From positions 186,001-250,000 of the forward strand of contig CAVOQQ010000008.1 of NCBI GenBank assembly GCA_963698395.1: a DNA stretch of 64,000 nucleotides. The letters run 5' to 3'. The stretch comes from JBBQUN01 sp963698395 (GTDB lineage: Bacteria > Actinomycetota > Acidimicrobiia > Acidimicrobiales > SZUA-35). This document shows positions 1-8,401 of the stretch, in pieces. A program made the position numbers and the translations under genes. The notes beneath the pieces were generated by a model, which searched no databases, was not told the origin of the DNA, and worked only from the letters and a program-made list of their open reading frames with translations. The number at the start of each line of letters is the position of its first letter. Positions within the stretch are counted from its first letter, which is position 1.

Positions 1-223
1 GCTGTGCTGGCCCCGATGGAGTTGGAGTGTTGCCGGGCGATGTCGCCGACTCGTCACCGGCCACTGGTTCGGTCCCGGGTTCGACCGACTCGACGGCAGC
101 GTCGCCACCGAGGTCGTCGGCGTCGCCGCACGCAGCGAGCAGCACCAGGGCAACAAGCCCGGAGCGTCCGGCAGCGCGACGGGCGACACGTCCGAAGGAG
201 CCGAGCTGGAGGCAAGTAGTCAT
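1..223 (-). CDS. Partial lipoprotein (N-terminus only)
   Basis: The open frame runs off the left edge of the window. The first 74 codons start at ATG 221-223, preceded on the minus strand by a GAAGGG-type ribosome site. The protein begins with a basic stretch (GRVARRAAGRSG), then a short hydrophobic segment and the lipobox LLAAC at about residues 29-33, followed by an acidic, Ser/Thr/Pro-rich linker. That is a lipoprotein signal peptide: lipid attachment on the Cys and export to the outer face of the membrane. Such a start is common in ABC-transporter binding proteins, but the functional domain is outside the window, so no role can be given. Confidence 0.72.
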   Translation of the reverse strand, partial: MTTCLQLGSFGRVARRAAGRSGLVALVLLAACGDADDLGGDAAVESVEPGTEPVAGDESATSPGNTPTPSGPAQ

Positions 224-695
224 GGTGAAGCATCCCTTCAATCAGTATGCACGATGACGAGTCTGCGAGCTGAGCACTTCCGTTCCGCGGGTGCCTCGGG
301 AGCGGTGTACCGCCTTCGACGACACCGGCCCGGCTGGTTGAGCAGGACCGGAGACGAACGTCCTGGGGCCGCGGATAAGCTCAGCACGACAGCGTCGCAC
401 ACCATGAAGCACCCCGGGTTTCATACGGGCTCGGGGTTTGTGTCTTCGCCGGTTCGGCGGCTTCACGGTCCGTCTGTTCACCGGTGCGAGATCGCACCGA
501 ACGAGTTCGATGTCTGGCCGTTGGACATCCACTGGTACGCGCTGACTGAGAACGGTTGACAAGGGGCCGGCTCGACGGGATCCTGCGTTGTATACAGCTC
601 GGTGTCCGCGACGCGAAAGCTGCGAAGCCGGTAAGTCGTGCCAGTCGCCGAGAGCTGAACACAGCGAGTCCACTTGCTGACCGCTACATGTCTCG
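224..695. other. Intergenic stretch without a supportable gene
   Basis: Open frames of up to 156 codons exist on both strands, but none has recognisable domains, a clear ribosome site or sensible composition. They look like chance frames of high-GC DNA. The last 40 bases may contain the lost N-terminus of the DUF433 gene that follows. Confidence 0.5.
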
Positions 696-893
696 ATGCA
701 AAGCATGGGCAAGCCGACGGTGCGCGGCTTGCGTTACCCGGTGGAGAACCTTCTCGAACTTCTGGCCTCGGGAATGACGATCGATGAGGTCATCCATGAT
801 CATCCAGATCTCGAGCGAGATGACCTGCTTGCGGCCCTCGAGTTCGGAGCACTCACCTCCGGGAACAGAGTTTCGCCGTTCAGCGCCGCGTGA
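696..893 (+). CDS. DUF433 antitoxin, probably N-terminally damaged
   Basis: The 65-residue frame has the DUF433 core: GKPTVRGLRYPVE near the start, then LLELLASGMTIDEVIHDHP and DLLAALEFG. These small helix-turn-helix proteins are VapB-like antitoxins that usually pair with a DUF5615 PIN-like toxin. ATG 696 leaves only four residues before GKPTVRG, whereas family members carry a first beta-strand ending in HGKP. The missing part (reading TATCLDAKHG) is present just upstream in another frame, at about 686-709, so a one-base slip near 710 has probably truncated the gene. The stop codon overlaps the GTG of the broken toxin (GTGA, 890-893), the same coupling seen in the intact pair at 7983-8219. 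Confidence 0.6.
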   Translation: MQSMGKPTVRGLRYPVENLLELLASGMTIDEVIHDHPDLERDDLLAALEFGALTSGNRVSPFSAA

Positions 894-1163
894 GGTTCCT
901 CGTTGATGCGCAGCTGCCAGAGCTGCTTGCCGAACTCCTCACGGCTGCGGGGGACGGATTGTCATCAGCAAGGATCGAGACTTCCGAGACTCAAACCTGC
1001 TGAGCGGAACACCTCGCGAACTGCTGGTCGTCTCGACGAGCGATATCAGCAACGCTGACTTCTCGCTCTGGTTGCCGAGCACCTTGTTCCCGTTGTCGAA
1101 GCGCTCGAGCAATCAACAATGGTCGAATTGAAACCGCAGGGAATGATCATTCACGACGACTGA
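890..1163 (+). pseudogene. Dead DUF5615 (PIN-like) toxin
   Basis: From GTG 890 the frame reads the typical DUF5615 start RFLVDAQLPELLAELL. The middle of the domain is missing: the sequence jumps straight to GRIVISKDRDFRDSNLLSG. A second break near 1070 shifts the frame, after which ALVAEHLVPVVEALEQS and a C-terminus ending MIIHDD precede TGA 1161-1163. Together these give most of a normal C-terminal half but no complete protein. It would have been an mRNA-cleaving or ribonuclease-like toxin partnered with the DUF433 gene it overlaps. Internal deletion plus frameshift make it inactive. The reading of the fragments is direct; the function is from the family. Confidence 0.72.
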
Positions 1164-1408
1164 CCGCCCACGCCCGGTGCGGTGATTCTGTGGCATCGCA
1201 TAGGGGCCGCGATGCGGCGCGGTCGGAGAACCGTTGGCCGGATTATCGAGTGCGCATTATGCGCTGCTCGGGGTGAGCAGAATGCCGGTTCCTGAGCGGG
1301 TCTGCACATGATTCGCCAGCGGCGCCACGCCTGCCTTCGACCCGGCGGTCGGGACGGTCGGCGAGACGGGCGAGCGGTCATCGACGGATCGAGCGCGAGG
1401 ATGTGCCG

Positions 1409-1948
1409 ATGGCATCGGTTGTTGCGCTTCACCTCAGCGAGGTACACGCCTTCTCGAAGCGAACCGTCGCAGAAGTGGAACTTGTAGCCGGTATCGGCGT
1501 CGTTGGAGACGCTCACGCCGGGCCACTCGTTCAGCACCGCTCATGCGTCGCCGCTGATCCCGCGCAGCCGAACCTCCGACAGGTTCACCTGATCGGATCC
1601 GAGCTGTTCGACCTTCTTGCAGCCGCGGGGCACGAGGTGTCACCTGGCGACCTTGGCGAGAACGTAACGACTGAGGGCATCGACGTCCACCAGCTGGCGG
1701 TGGGATCCGTCCTCCGCCTCGGGGAGGCTGCTCTCGTGGCAGTGACAGGCCTGCGGAACCCGTGCGGACAGATCGAGGCGTTCCAGCCCGGCCTTCTGAA
1801 GCAGGTCGCCTTCCGAGATCGAGACGGCGTGCTGGTCCGCCGTGCAGGGATCATGGGTGTCGTCTTGCTTGGAGGGAATGTCCGGGCCGGCGACGGGATC
1901 GAGATTCAACCGCCCCCCGGTCCGCCGCGACAGCTTGAGCGCGTCTGA
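1409..1948 (+). CDS. MOSC domain protein
   Basis: This 179-residue protein matches the MOSC (molybdenum cofactor sulfurase C-terminal) domain in its stand-alone bacterial form. Visible features are VVGDAHAG near residue 32, the QVHLI strand, SPGDLGENVTTEGID and the conserved cysteine in NPCGQIE. MOSC proteins are thought to bind Moco and handle sulfur through that Cys, but the reaction of single-domain members is poorly known. ATG 1409 is preferred to GTG 1403 because GCGAGG at 1395-1400 is well spaced only for the former. Neighbours are a dead toxin-antitoxin pair and an insertion-sequence remnant, so there is no operon context. The Mo-hydroxylase large subunit at 23.6 kb is the only other molybdenum-linked gene. 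Confidence 0.75.
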   Translation: MASVVALHLSEVHAFSKRTVAEVELVAGIGVVGDAHAGPLVQHRSCVAADPAQPNLRQVHLIGSELFDLLAAAGHEVSPGDLGENVTTEGIDVHQLAVGSVLRLGEAALVAVTGLRNPCGQIEAFQPGLLKQVAFRDRDGVLVRRAGIMGVVLLGGNVRAGDGIEIQPPPGPPRQLERV

Positions 1949-2252
1949 CGCGTGCGGCGGGAGCGAAGGACCGAGACTTCTTTCCCGAAGGTACCGTTGG
2001 TCGGCGCGCCTGTCATACGACAGCGGCCGCCGTTCTCCTGATCCGTATCGAAGCCTCTTTGTGTCAAGACCCAATTTTGGGGCCTGTTCGGGCGCGGCGG
2101 GTGGGGGCCCTGGCGTGAGGGGCCTGATGGGTCGTAGCGTGTTTGTTCGGGTCCGGGAAGTGACTTGTCCGAAGAGCCGGTGTTCAGGATGTTGAGCCGG
2201 TCACGCTGGACGAAGAGTCGTTCCTGAGTGTCCTCCCGGGCCCACCCTCGTC
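1949..2252. other. Gap between MOSC gene and IS110 remnant
   Basis: No gene is seen. The right part (about 2080-2252) is probably the 3' non-coding end of the IS110-family element. No terminal inverted repeat was found, which agrees with that family. Confidence 0.35.
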
Positions 2253-2925
2253 TCAGCGGGTGGCCCGGTGTGCGTCGTCGACGAGGTGCCGGTAGACGCG
2301 GTCGGAGATCCGCCGTTTCAACGCCCGGACGGCGTCCTTGGACGACTTGCCTTCGGCCATCTTGTGGTCGTAGTAGGCGCGGCCCTCGGAGTCGTAGCGG
2401 AGCTGGCTGATCGCGGCGATGTGGATGGCGTGGTTGATCTTCCGGTTGCCTCTCGGGTTGAGCCGGTGTTTCGCTCTGGGTCCCGATGAGGCCTCGATCG
2501 GTGCGGTCGCGTTGTAGGTAGCGAAGTGCCCCTTGGTCGGGAACCGGTCGATGTTGCCGGTGTGGCCGATGATGATCGCGGCGCAGATCGGCCCGATTCC
2601 CACGATGTCAGTGAGGGTGGTGCCTGATGCTGCGACCGCGGCCGTCACTCGCTTCTTCGAGGTCTTCAACGCGACGTCGAGTCGGGCGATGTCGTCGACG
2701 AGCTCGCCAGCGATCATCACTCGATGGCGGGTCACCTGATCGTCGGCTACGACACGGTCGAGGACTGCGTTTGCCTTGGTCACGGTTATTTCTGAGCCGA
2801 TCCCGCCCGGCTCGAGTTCGAGTAGCAGAGCATGCAGTCGGGTGCAGTGCTTGTTGCGGAGCCGGGCCATGTCACGATGCCGTTTCGCCAACAACCGCAA
2901 CACGCGTCGGGGCTGGCTCGGCGTT
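2253..2925 (-). pseudogene. IS110-family transposase, C-terminal half
   Basis: The frame reads RVLRLLAKRHRDMARLRNKH, then VGIGPICAAIIIGHTGNIDRF, ending in the transposase_20 region with LNPRGNRKINHAIHIAAISQL. This is the C-terminal IS110/IS116/IS902 domain with its catalytic Ser region. It stays in frame with the end of istB, giving a chimeric open frame from 3254 down to 2253. Its missing N-terminal DEDD half lies at 4743-5123. Confidence 0.8.
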
Positions 2926-3720
2926 GGCGAGGTTAGCGGGCTCTTGGTTTCGGTGGGGTTGGTGGCGGCGAGTTCGAGGCCGTTGTGCTCGCGTAGACGC
3001 CAGGACGGGCCTTTGATGTTGAACACGATGGCGTTGTGCATGAGCCGATCGAGGATGGCGGCGGCGACGACGGTGTCACCGAACACGGTCCCCCAGTCGG
3101 GCAGGCCACGGTTGGTGGTCACGAGGGTGGGGTGGCCTTTCTCGTAGCGGGTGTTGACGACCTCGAAGAACACCGCGGACGCGTCCGACGATCGCATCGG
3201 TAGCAGGCCGACGTCGTCGATGACGAGCACGGTGGGCGCGGTGTACGTCTTCATTTTGGTGGCCAGCGTGCCTTCGTTGCTGGCTTTGACCAGTGTTTTG
3301 GCGAGGGCGTCGGCGGTGGTGAAGTAGCCCCGGTAGCCGGCCTCGACCGCCAGGGTGGCCAGGGCGACAGCGAGATGGGTTTTCCCGCAGCCTGGTTGGC
3401 CGAGGAACAGGATCGGCCGGTTCTCGTCGATGAACCGCAGCGTGGCGAGGTCCTCGACGAGTTTGCGGTCGACACCGGGCTGGAAGTCGTAGTCGAAGTC
3501 CTCGATGCTGCGCCGGAACGGGAACCGTGGCGTAACGCAGCCGCGCCGCCAGGCGCCGGTCCCGATCGGCGGTGGCTTGCTCGGCGACGAGTCGTGCCAG
3601 GAAGTCGATGTGGGTCCAGTCCTCGAGTCGTGCTTGTTCGGCCAGGGTGGCGAACGATGCCTGCGCGGCGGTGAGGTTGAGGTAGCCGAGGTCGGCTTTG
3701 ATCTGTTCGTAGAGACTCAC
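2900..3720 (-). pseudogene. IstB-like ATPase of IS21 family, frameshifted
   Basis: It starts at GTG 3718-3720, overlapping the istA stop, with MSLYEQIKADLGYLNLTAAQ. The first 60 residues are normal, then a slip near 3525 moves the frame. The P-loop GQPGCGKTHLA and the Walker B VLVIDDVGLLPM follow, with the usual IstB end (NIKGPSWRLREH). IstB is the DnaC/AAA+ helper that works with IstA in target choice. Instead of a stop, the frame runs on into the IS110 C-terminal half. Confidence 0.8.
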
Positions 3721-4747
3721 GCGATCACCCCGCCGTCATCGCTGCGGTCGATGTCGAGCGGGTAGCGGGCAGCGAGGTCGGGTGGTTCGACATCGAACCC
3801 GTCACCCAACTCGAGGCGGCCTGGTTCTTCCTCGGCGATGGTGTCGGTGATGAGGCGCAGCGCCGGCCGGTCGGGCTGTGTCGGCCATGGCCGACGGTTT
3901 CGGCTTGGTGGCGGTGTGCGGGGTCCCACACATCGACGTGGGTCTCGGCGACGAGGGTGTGGGTGGCGACGATCTTGCCGGCCCAGCGGACCTCGAACCG
4001 GTTCGAGTCGACCGGCCGGCGGATCTCGACTTTCTGGCCGAGCACGTTGGTCGGGACCGAGTAGCGGGAACCATCGACCGAGATGAACGGCACGATGTTG
4101 TGGACCCGGCGGGTCTCGACGTAGTCGGTGTCGAACCGGTTCCTCGGCAACGAGGCGAGGAAGCTCCGCTCGACCTGCGAGCCGTGCCGCTGGCGCTTCG
4201 CCGGTCGTGCGCGACGCAACGGCATGGACACGTTCATCGAGCCAGGCCGACGGCCCGCCGGTTGAGGTCGGCGATGATCGGTGGGGATCCCGTCGATCTC
4301 GACCTCGGGGAGGAACGTTTCCTGGAGTTGGCGGAACGGCCGCTCGACCTTGCCTTTGCGTTTCGCGTCACGGGCCTTGCACGCCGTGATCGCTGTCGCG
4401 TGATGCGCAGCGAACCCGACCGCTGGCGGATGCAGCACGAACCGTGTCCCTTGGGAACGGCCCAACGCGCCCATACGGTCGGTCCGGCACGCAGCAGGGA
4501 CACCGCCGACAGCTGTCGAAGAATCGGGCCATGCCCTCGAAGGTGTGATGCTGATCCTGCGACGTGGTGAACCACCAGATCCGCTGCCGCGACCAGCACA
4601 AGATCATCCCGAAACAGAACAACGGTGTCGCTCCAACCCCAACGTTCCGCCCAGTCGTTGAGATCACAGAAATCGAACTGGGCTTCTTCACCGGGGTCGG
4701 TGTGGATCGGGACCGACACCCGGTCAGCGGCCCGGAACCTCGGGCCA
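3717..4747 (-). pseudogene. IstA-like transposase of IS21 family, truncated and frameshifted
   Basis: The readable part begins in mid-protein (RAADRVSVPIHTDPGEEAQF), at the integrase catalytic core, and lacks roughly the first 130 residues including the helix-turn-helix. At least three frame changes occur before the recognisable C-terminal part (RNRFDTDYVETRRVHN, FISVDGSRYSVP, AHTLVAET-like beta region) ends in DDGGVIA. IstA is the DDE transposase of IS21 elements. Truncation at the IS110 junction shows that deletion as well as insertion shaped this locus. Confidence 0.75.
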
Positions 4748-5123
4748 CACGATCGTGATCATCGGGCACGACAACGCTGAGACGATCCGACCGCAACGCT
4801 GCGATCGCGATCGACCGGGCGTCGTTCGGGTCGTTCTTCTGGGATCGGCCCGAGCCCATCAGTCGGACTCGCGATGCGAGCACGGGCGGGACGTCGAACA
4901 CGGTCTCGCCGGCAGCGACGAGCTGTTGAGCGACGAGGTAGCCGAGTCCGTTCGCGGACTCGATCGCCCATTCGCGCTTGTCGAAGCCGCTGGCCCATTC
5001 CCGTAGGCGGTCGGCCTGGACGGTCGAGGCTCGAAGCTGGAACTCATCGACAACGGTTTCGTTGTCGTCGACGGCCACCGCGGTGTGGGTGGCCTTGTGT
5101 GGATCGATACCGATCATCGTCAT
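4743..5123 (-). pseudogene. IS110-family transposase, N-terminal half
   Basis: From ATG 5121-5123 the protein reads MTMIGIDPHKATHTAVAVDD, then ESANGLGYLVAQQL and QKNDPNDARSIAIAAL. These are the RuvC-like DEDD catalytic motifs of IS110 transposases (D in GIDPHK, E in ESANG, the two D in DPNDA). The frame ends at DDHDRV, where IS21 sequence takes over. In the IS110 subgroup the stretch upstream of this gene (5124 onward) would be where a guide (bridge) RNA is encoded. Confidence 0.82.
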
Positions 5124-5456
5124 GGAGATTGGCTTCCTGGTTGATGGTGAACCGAGGTGGGCACTCCTGATTCGGGTTGATGTGCTCTCGCCTCTTTCGA
5201 GCCACACCACGGCGAGGGACACCGACTGGAAGACAGTTCGTTAGAAAGCCAACCCGAAGGCGGCAGGCACTTGAAGAGCCTCACCGGCCGGATCCCTCAG
5301 AAGTTACGGAACCACCGCAACCCCTGCCTCCAGTATCAATCAGGCACCACGCGCTCGCTCCGGCGCTCGAGAACGTGCGCAGTGACACCACTCGGCCTGA
5401 CCCCGGTGGGCTTGGCGCGGGATCGGTGCAGGCGGGCCGTACACCCGATATCGGCC
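5124..5456. other. Non-coding stretch upstream of the IS110 remnant
   Basis: No gene is seen. About the first 130 bases probably belong to the IS110 element as its 5' non-coding end, the place where a bridge RNA would be encoded if this follows the IS110 subgroup plan. The outer boundary of the element could not be fixed. Confidence 0.35.
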
Positions 5457-6032
5457 TTACCGTTCGGGGAAGACGCCAGTCCAGCGATACCCGGTCCACA
5501 GCTCGCAGTGTCCGACATTGTTCGGCGATGGGTAGAGGCCGGGCGGATCCGCTGACGGGTCCGGCGCGGACACGACATTCCCTTGGGCATCGAGGACCCA
5601 CAGCCCGGCCCAGTCCCAGCCAACGACGTCGTCGCCCCCCGTCTTGCGCCCTGCTCCGCGGCGAGGGATCCAGAAGAGTCCCTGTGTGAGCGTCTTGGTC
5701 GTATAGCCCGCCTGGAGTTCGTCGAGAAAGATTGCTCGAAATCGGCGGAGCGAGGTACGAGTCACGAAGTACCCGACCGCCAACGTCGCGATGAAGGTGA
5801 TGGCCGTGATGGCTTCGTCCTGCGGCGCCAGCACGAACAACCACAGGATCGGTGCCGCCACCGAGACGGCCAGGGTCGCCACCAGCCGGGTGAAGGCCTG
5901 ACGAGCAGTCTGACGTCCGTCGATTCGTGGTGGCGTCGGCGGGCGAGCCGGTGTGAGGCCCGCGGAGGTCGCTTTCTCGAACGCGGCGACGTCGCGAGGC
6001 CGAGGGACGTGAGTGCGAGGTCGATCGATCAC
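5457..6032 (-). CDS. Membrane protein with DUF2510-like C-terminus
   Basis: This 191-residue protein starts at GTG 6030-6032. Residues 1-45 are Pro/Arg-rich and cytosolic in character. Two hydrophobic segments follow at about 50-70 (TLAVSVAAPILWLFVLAP) and 75-92 (ITAITFIATLAVGYFVT). The C-terminus PPGLYPSPNNVGHCELWTG plus YRWTGVF is a DUF2510-type motif (Pro-x-x-Tyr-Pro ... Trp-x-Gly-x-x-Trp-Thr), common in actinobacterial envelope proteins of unknown role. It stands alone, between an IS remnant and a gene-poor stretch. Confidence 0.65.
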   Translation of the reverse strand: MIDRPRTHVPRPRDVAAFEKATSAGLTPARPPTPPRIDGRQTARQAFTRLVATLAVSVAAPILWLFVLAPQDEAITAITFIATLAVGYFVTRTSLRRFRAIFLDELQAGYTTKTLTQGLFWIPRRGAGRKTGGDDVVGWDWAGLWVLDAQGNVVSAPDPSADPPGLYPSPNNVGHCELWTGYRWTGVFPER

Positions 6033-6431
6033 CGGTCGGGCGCGCTCACGTTCATAACTCGTGCACTCGACCGAAGGTGATCTCGATCACTCCGCATACC
6101 GACCGCCGGCGAGAAGCGGGACCGCGCTGTCGTAGCGGGAGTCCCCGAGCCGACGAACGGACCGAGAAGGCCCGAAGACGATTGCGATCCTGCATCAACC
6201 CAGTATCGGCATCACACGGTACGAACTGAACACCGCGATGTAGTGGGCCCCGCCCATCCTGGCGAGACCGCTCCGCAAGGGGCCGAATACCCGCACCATT
6301 CTCACCGAGTGGCTACCGAGGGATGCTGCCGGCATCGTCGGGCTCTCGTGAGGACCGTGAGGTGCGGTCGTGCTGACAGGCCGGTCGTCCTCGGCCGGTG
6401 TGGACCGGTCAGGTGAAGGGCGCCTGGTGGT
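6033..6431. other. Gene-free stretch
   Basis: Only short overlapping chance frames are present. No RNA gene, repeat or promoter could be supported. Confidence 0.45.
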
Positions 6432-6776
6432 TCAACCGTGTGCAATGCCGCGCGCAATGAAAGCGACGATAACGGCTGCAACGAACGCAACTGGGACGCC
6501 AACAGCTGCCTCCCGTATCGATGGGCGACGTAGCCACCAGAGCACCCAGACTGCAGCCGCCGTACCGGCAAACGCTCCACCGGCGACATCGTCTTCGAAC
6601 ACTGGCGGGCTCGTCCCATCGCACCGTCCACCGAATGCCCCACAGCTGCCAAGCGTGACGAGCGCGAGCATGAATCCAGCCCAGGTGACGCCGACAATCA
6701 CGCCCATCACCGAGCGCAACACCATGAACGCGCCCTTCGCTTCTACCGCTCCCGGTGTCGGGTCAGCGTCACTCAC
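6432..6776 (-). CDS. Small hypothetical membrane protein
   Basis: From GTG 6774-6776 the protein (114 residues) begins VSDADPTPGAVEAKGAF, followed by a membrane segment with a small Cys-containing loop (SCGAFGGRCDG). A second segment (AFAGTAAAVWVLWWL) and a third (VPVAFVAAVIVAFIARG) complete a three-helix protein. The longer upstream frame is rejected because its composition is Arg-rich and unlike the rest. No family is recognised. Confidence 0.5.
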   Translation of the reverse strand: MSDADPTPGAVEAKGAFMVLRSVMGVIVGVTWAGFMLALVTLGSCGAFGGRCDGTSPPVFEDDVAGGAFAGTAAAVWVLWWLRRPSIREAAVGVPVAFVAAVIVAFIARGIAHG

Positions 6777-7074
6777 GACGAACACTATGTCACCCGCAGC
6801 ACGCCACGAACACGGCTCCCGTCCACAGGCCCGACCTCGCCTGCGAATATTCTCGCTCAAGCGATTGCAGGTTCGGCTCGAAATCGCCGGCACCTACACA
6901 ACGTCGACTGCTCGACTGTCGGCGCATTGTGGGCGGCCAACCTGCCGCTCGCATAGCGCATAATCCCACCTCGGCAATGAGACGCAAGCCGTCCGAGAAC
7001 GGCACGTATCGATCGGGCGGTTGCCTCGTCAGACCCGACCGATAATCCCGGGCAAGAACGCTCCGGTCCGCGTT

Positions 7075-7560
7075 GCAGTGCCGGCGAAGTCGGTCAGGGT
7101 GGGGGCGGGTCTGACCCGCTCATAGCGCCGGCGCATCGCTGCCGGAAGGTCGGGGTCGCTTTCAACGCCCGGATGGATCGGCAGATGCGTGTCGACGAGA
7201 CCGATGGAGGCCGACCACGTTGTACTTGCGACCGGGCGCACCTGCCACGGACGCAGGTGCGGGCCGAATCAAGACTTGGCGACCGCCATGCGCGCAGCTC
7301 GCGCAAGCCCGCCTACGACCGTGTCCGAAAACCTGCTAATGCATGTCCCTGACCAGGTCAAATGGTCGGGATGGAGTGATTTGAACACTCGACCCCCTGC
7401 TCCCAAAGCAGTGGAGCCAAAACGCTTTGACCAGGGAAAACACGCGCAACGCCTGATCGGGCATGTACCCCTCGGTCCGTTTCAATACCGCCCGAAGGCA
7501 CCCGATCGCATCCCCACGCGCGCAATACGCGCGCAAGAAAGGCAGAGGCGGGGTCCTGGC
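7075..7560. repeat. Long direct repeat, copy 1 (with tRNA-Pro 3' fragment)
   Basis: This segment and 10890-11370 share, in the same order: a block around GGCGAAGTCGGTC, a block GCACCTGCCACGGACGCAGG followed by TGCGGGCCGAATCAAG, the 63-base tRNA-Pro fragment, a block GACCAGGGAAAACACG, and a closing GCGCGC-AATA/GAATA-CGCGCGC inverted repeat. Similarity is patchy outside the tRNA part, indicating an old duplication. The flank on the tRNA 3' side is partly shared with the intact tRNA locus (45470-45553). No integrase fragment was recognised in it. Confidence 0.7.
7349..7411 (-). repeat. tRNA-Pro 3'-end fragment, putative att site A
   Basis: These 63 bases are identical to 45554-45616, which include the 3' half of tRNA-Pro(TGG) from the anticodon loop through the encoded CCA. 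The 5' half of the tRNA is absent: identity stops right after the anticodon arm. A direct repeat of the 3' part of a tRNA is what site-specific integration into that tRNA leaves behind. Confidence 0.8.
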
Positions 7561-7620
7561 CCAAGTCTGCCGGTCGGAATCACAGCGATCCTCCGATACT
7601 CGGCACCCGTGCCAGTTCGA

Positions 7621-7986
7621 TCAGTTGTCGGCTGGTCGGCGGACGCGCAGATTGCCATCACGAAACACCGCGACACAGCCAGCCAATGCGTCAAGATTTG
7701 TGGAGGCGACCAGCGCGGTGAGCGAGGCCGCAACCGAGCCAGCTGACTGGTCATCGATTCGAAGAACCAAGATTCCTGCGTGGGTGCCAGGCGGATATCG
7801 CTGGAGATCACCGAACCCCCGATCGAGCGTCACGACAAGTCGTTGCACGAGGGTCGCCGCTCGCGAGACCGTGGGGTCATCGCTGCCGGAAAGGCCTTCC
7901 TCTTCGACCGTGTCGACGTCGTGGCCCGCTTCGACGAAGATCGACCTCGCTCGCTTTGGCAGGTTCTCGTCGAGCTTGATCCTCAC
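7621..7986 (-). CDS. DUF5615 PIN-like toxin
   Basis: This 121-residue protein starts at GTG 7984-7986. It has the family plan: MRIKLDENLPKRARSIFVEAG (first acidic residue of the PIN-like site), GHDVDTVEEEGLSGSDD, then VTLDRGFGDLQRYPPGTHAG and ILVLRIDD. DUF5615 proteins are predicted ribonuclease toxins paired with DUF433 antitoxins. The start overlaps the antitoxin stop by four bases (GTGA), so the two are translationally coupled with the antitoxin first. Full length with all acidic residues in place suggests it is functional, unlike the copy at 890-1163. It lies between the two tRNA-Pro repeats, fitting a stabilising module of an island. Confidence 0.8.
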   Translation of the reverse strand: MRIKLDENLPKRARSIFVEAGHDVDTVEEEGLSGSDDPTVSRAATLVQRLVVTLDRGFGDLQRYPPGTHAGILVLRIDDQSAGSVAASLTALVASTNLDALAGCVAVFRDGNLRVRRPADN

Positions 7987-8219
7987 GCGGAAGCGACAGC
8001 GGGATACTCGTCTCGGGCCAGTTCGGCGCCGTAGGCTGCTGCGGCTCGTATGCCATCGACGTCGAGGGTTGGGTACTCGTCGATGATGTCAGTCTCGCTC
8101 ATGCCTGATGCGAGGCAATCCAACACGATGCTGACCATGATCCTGGTGCCCCGGACGGTGGCCTGGCCGTGGCAGATTGCGGGATCTCGGACAATCCTTT
8201 TCCGGTGGTCGCTCGTCAT
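7983..8219 (-). CDS. DUF433 antitoxin
   Basis: This 78-residue protein begins MTSDHRKRIVRDPAICHGQA, then TVRGTRIMVSIVLDCLASGM and SETDIIDEYPTLDVDGIRAA. It is a complete DUF433 (VapB-like, winged helix) protein with the HGxxTVRGTR strand near the N-terminus that the relative at 696-893 lacks. It would neutralise the DUF5615 toxin encoded immediately downstream and repress the shared promoter. The start is ATG 8217-8219, with 180 bases of gene-free DNA upstream. Confidence 0.82.
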   Translation of the reverse strand: MTSDHRKRIVRDPAICHGQATVRGTRIMVSIVLDCLASGMSETDIIDEYPTLDVDGIRAAAAYGAELARDEYPAVASA

Positions 8220-8401
8220 GGCCTAATTGTAGGTCACCGTGCCGTCAGGTGGTGCGGCGGGGGAGCGCCTGCGCGGTGGTGCTCGCCACAACGGCCTCGC
8301 AGTGCCGTCAATCCCGAGCACGCCAGTCTTGGGGATATGCCCGCCAAACTGCGGCGTCACCGAGGGCTTCGTTGTCGCACACCTGACTGAGCAGCCCTGA
8401 C

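Larger units (their letters stand above)
2253..5123 (-). mobile_element. IS110-family remnant split by an IS21-family remnant
   Basis: All coding pieces are on the minus strand. The N-terminal half of an IS110-type transposase (to about 4743) is followed by istA (about 4747-3717) and istB (3720-2900) of an IS21-type element, and then by the C-terminal half of the IS110 transposase (about 2925-2253). The two IS110 halves join logically (DDHDRV then RVLRLL), so the IS21 element entered or recombined into an existing IS110 copy. The istA part starts in the middle of the protein and carries frameshifts, so neither element is autonomous. No clear target duplication could be set; GTG is shared at both junctions. 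Confidence 0.78.

Noticed and set aside
242..712. 156-codon minus-strand frame
   Set aside because: Arg/Ser-rich, no domain, no ribosome site; treated as chance.
7364..7411. A second functional tRNA-Pro gene
   Set aside because: Only the 3' half is present; no D arm or 5' acceptor strand can be found, and the same holds for 11172-11220.
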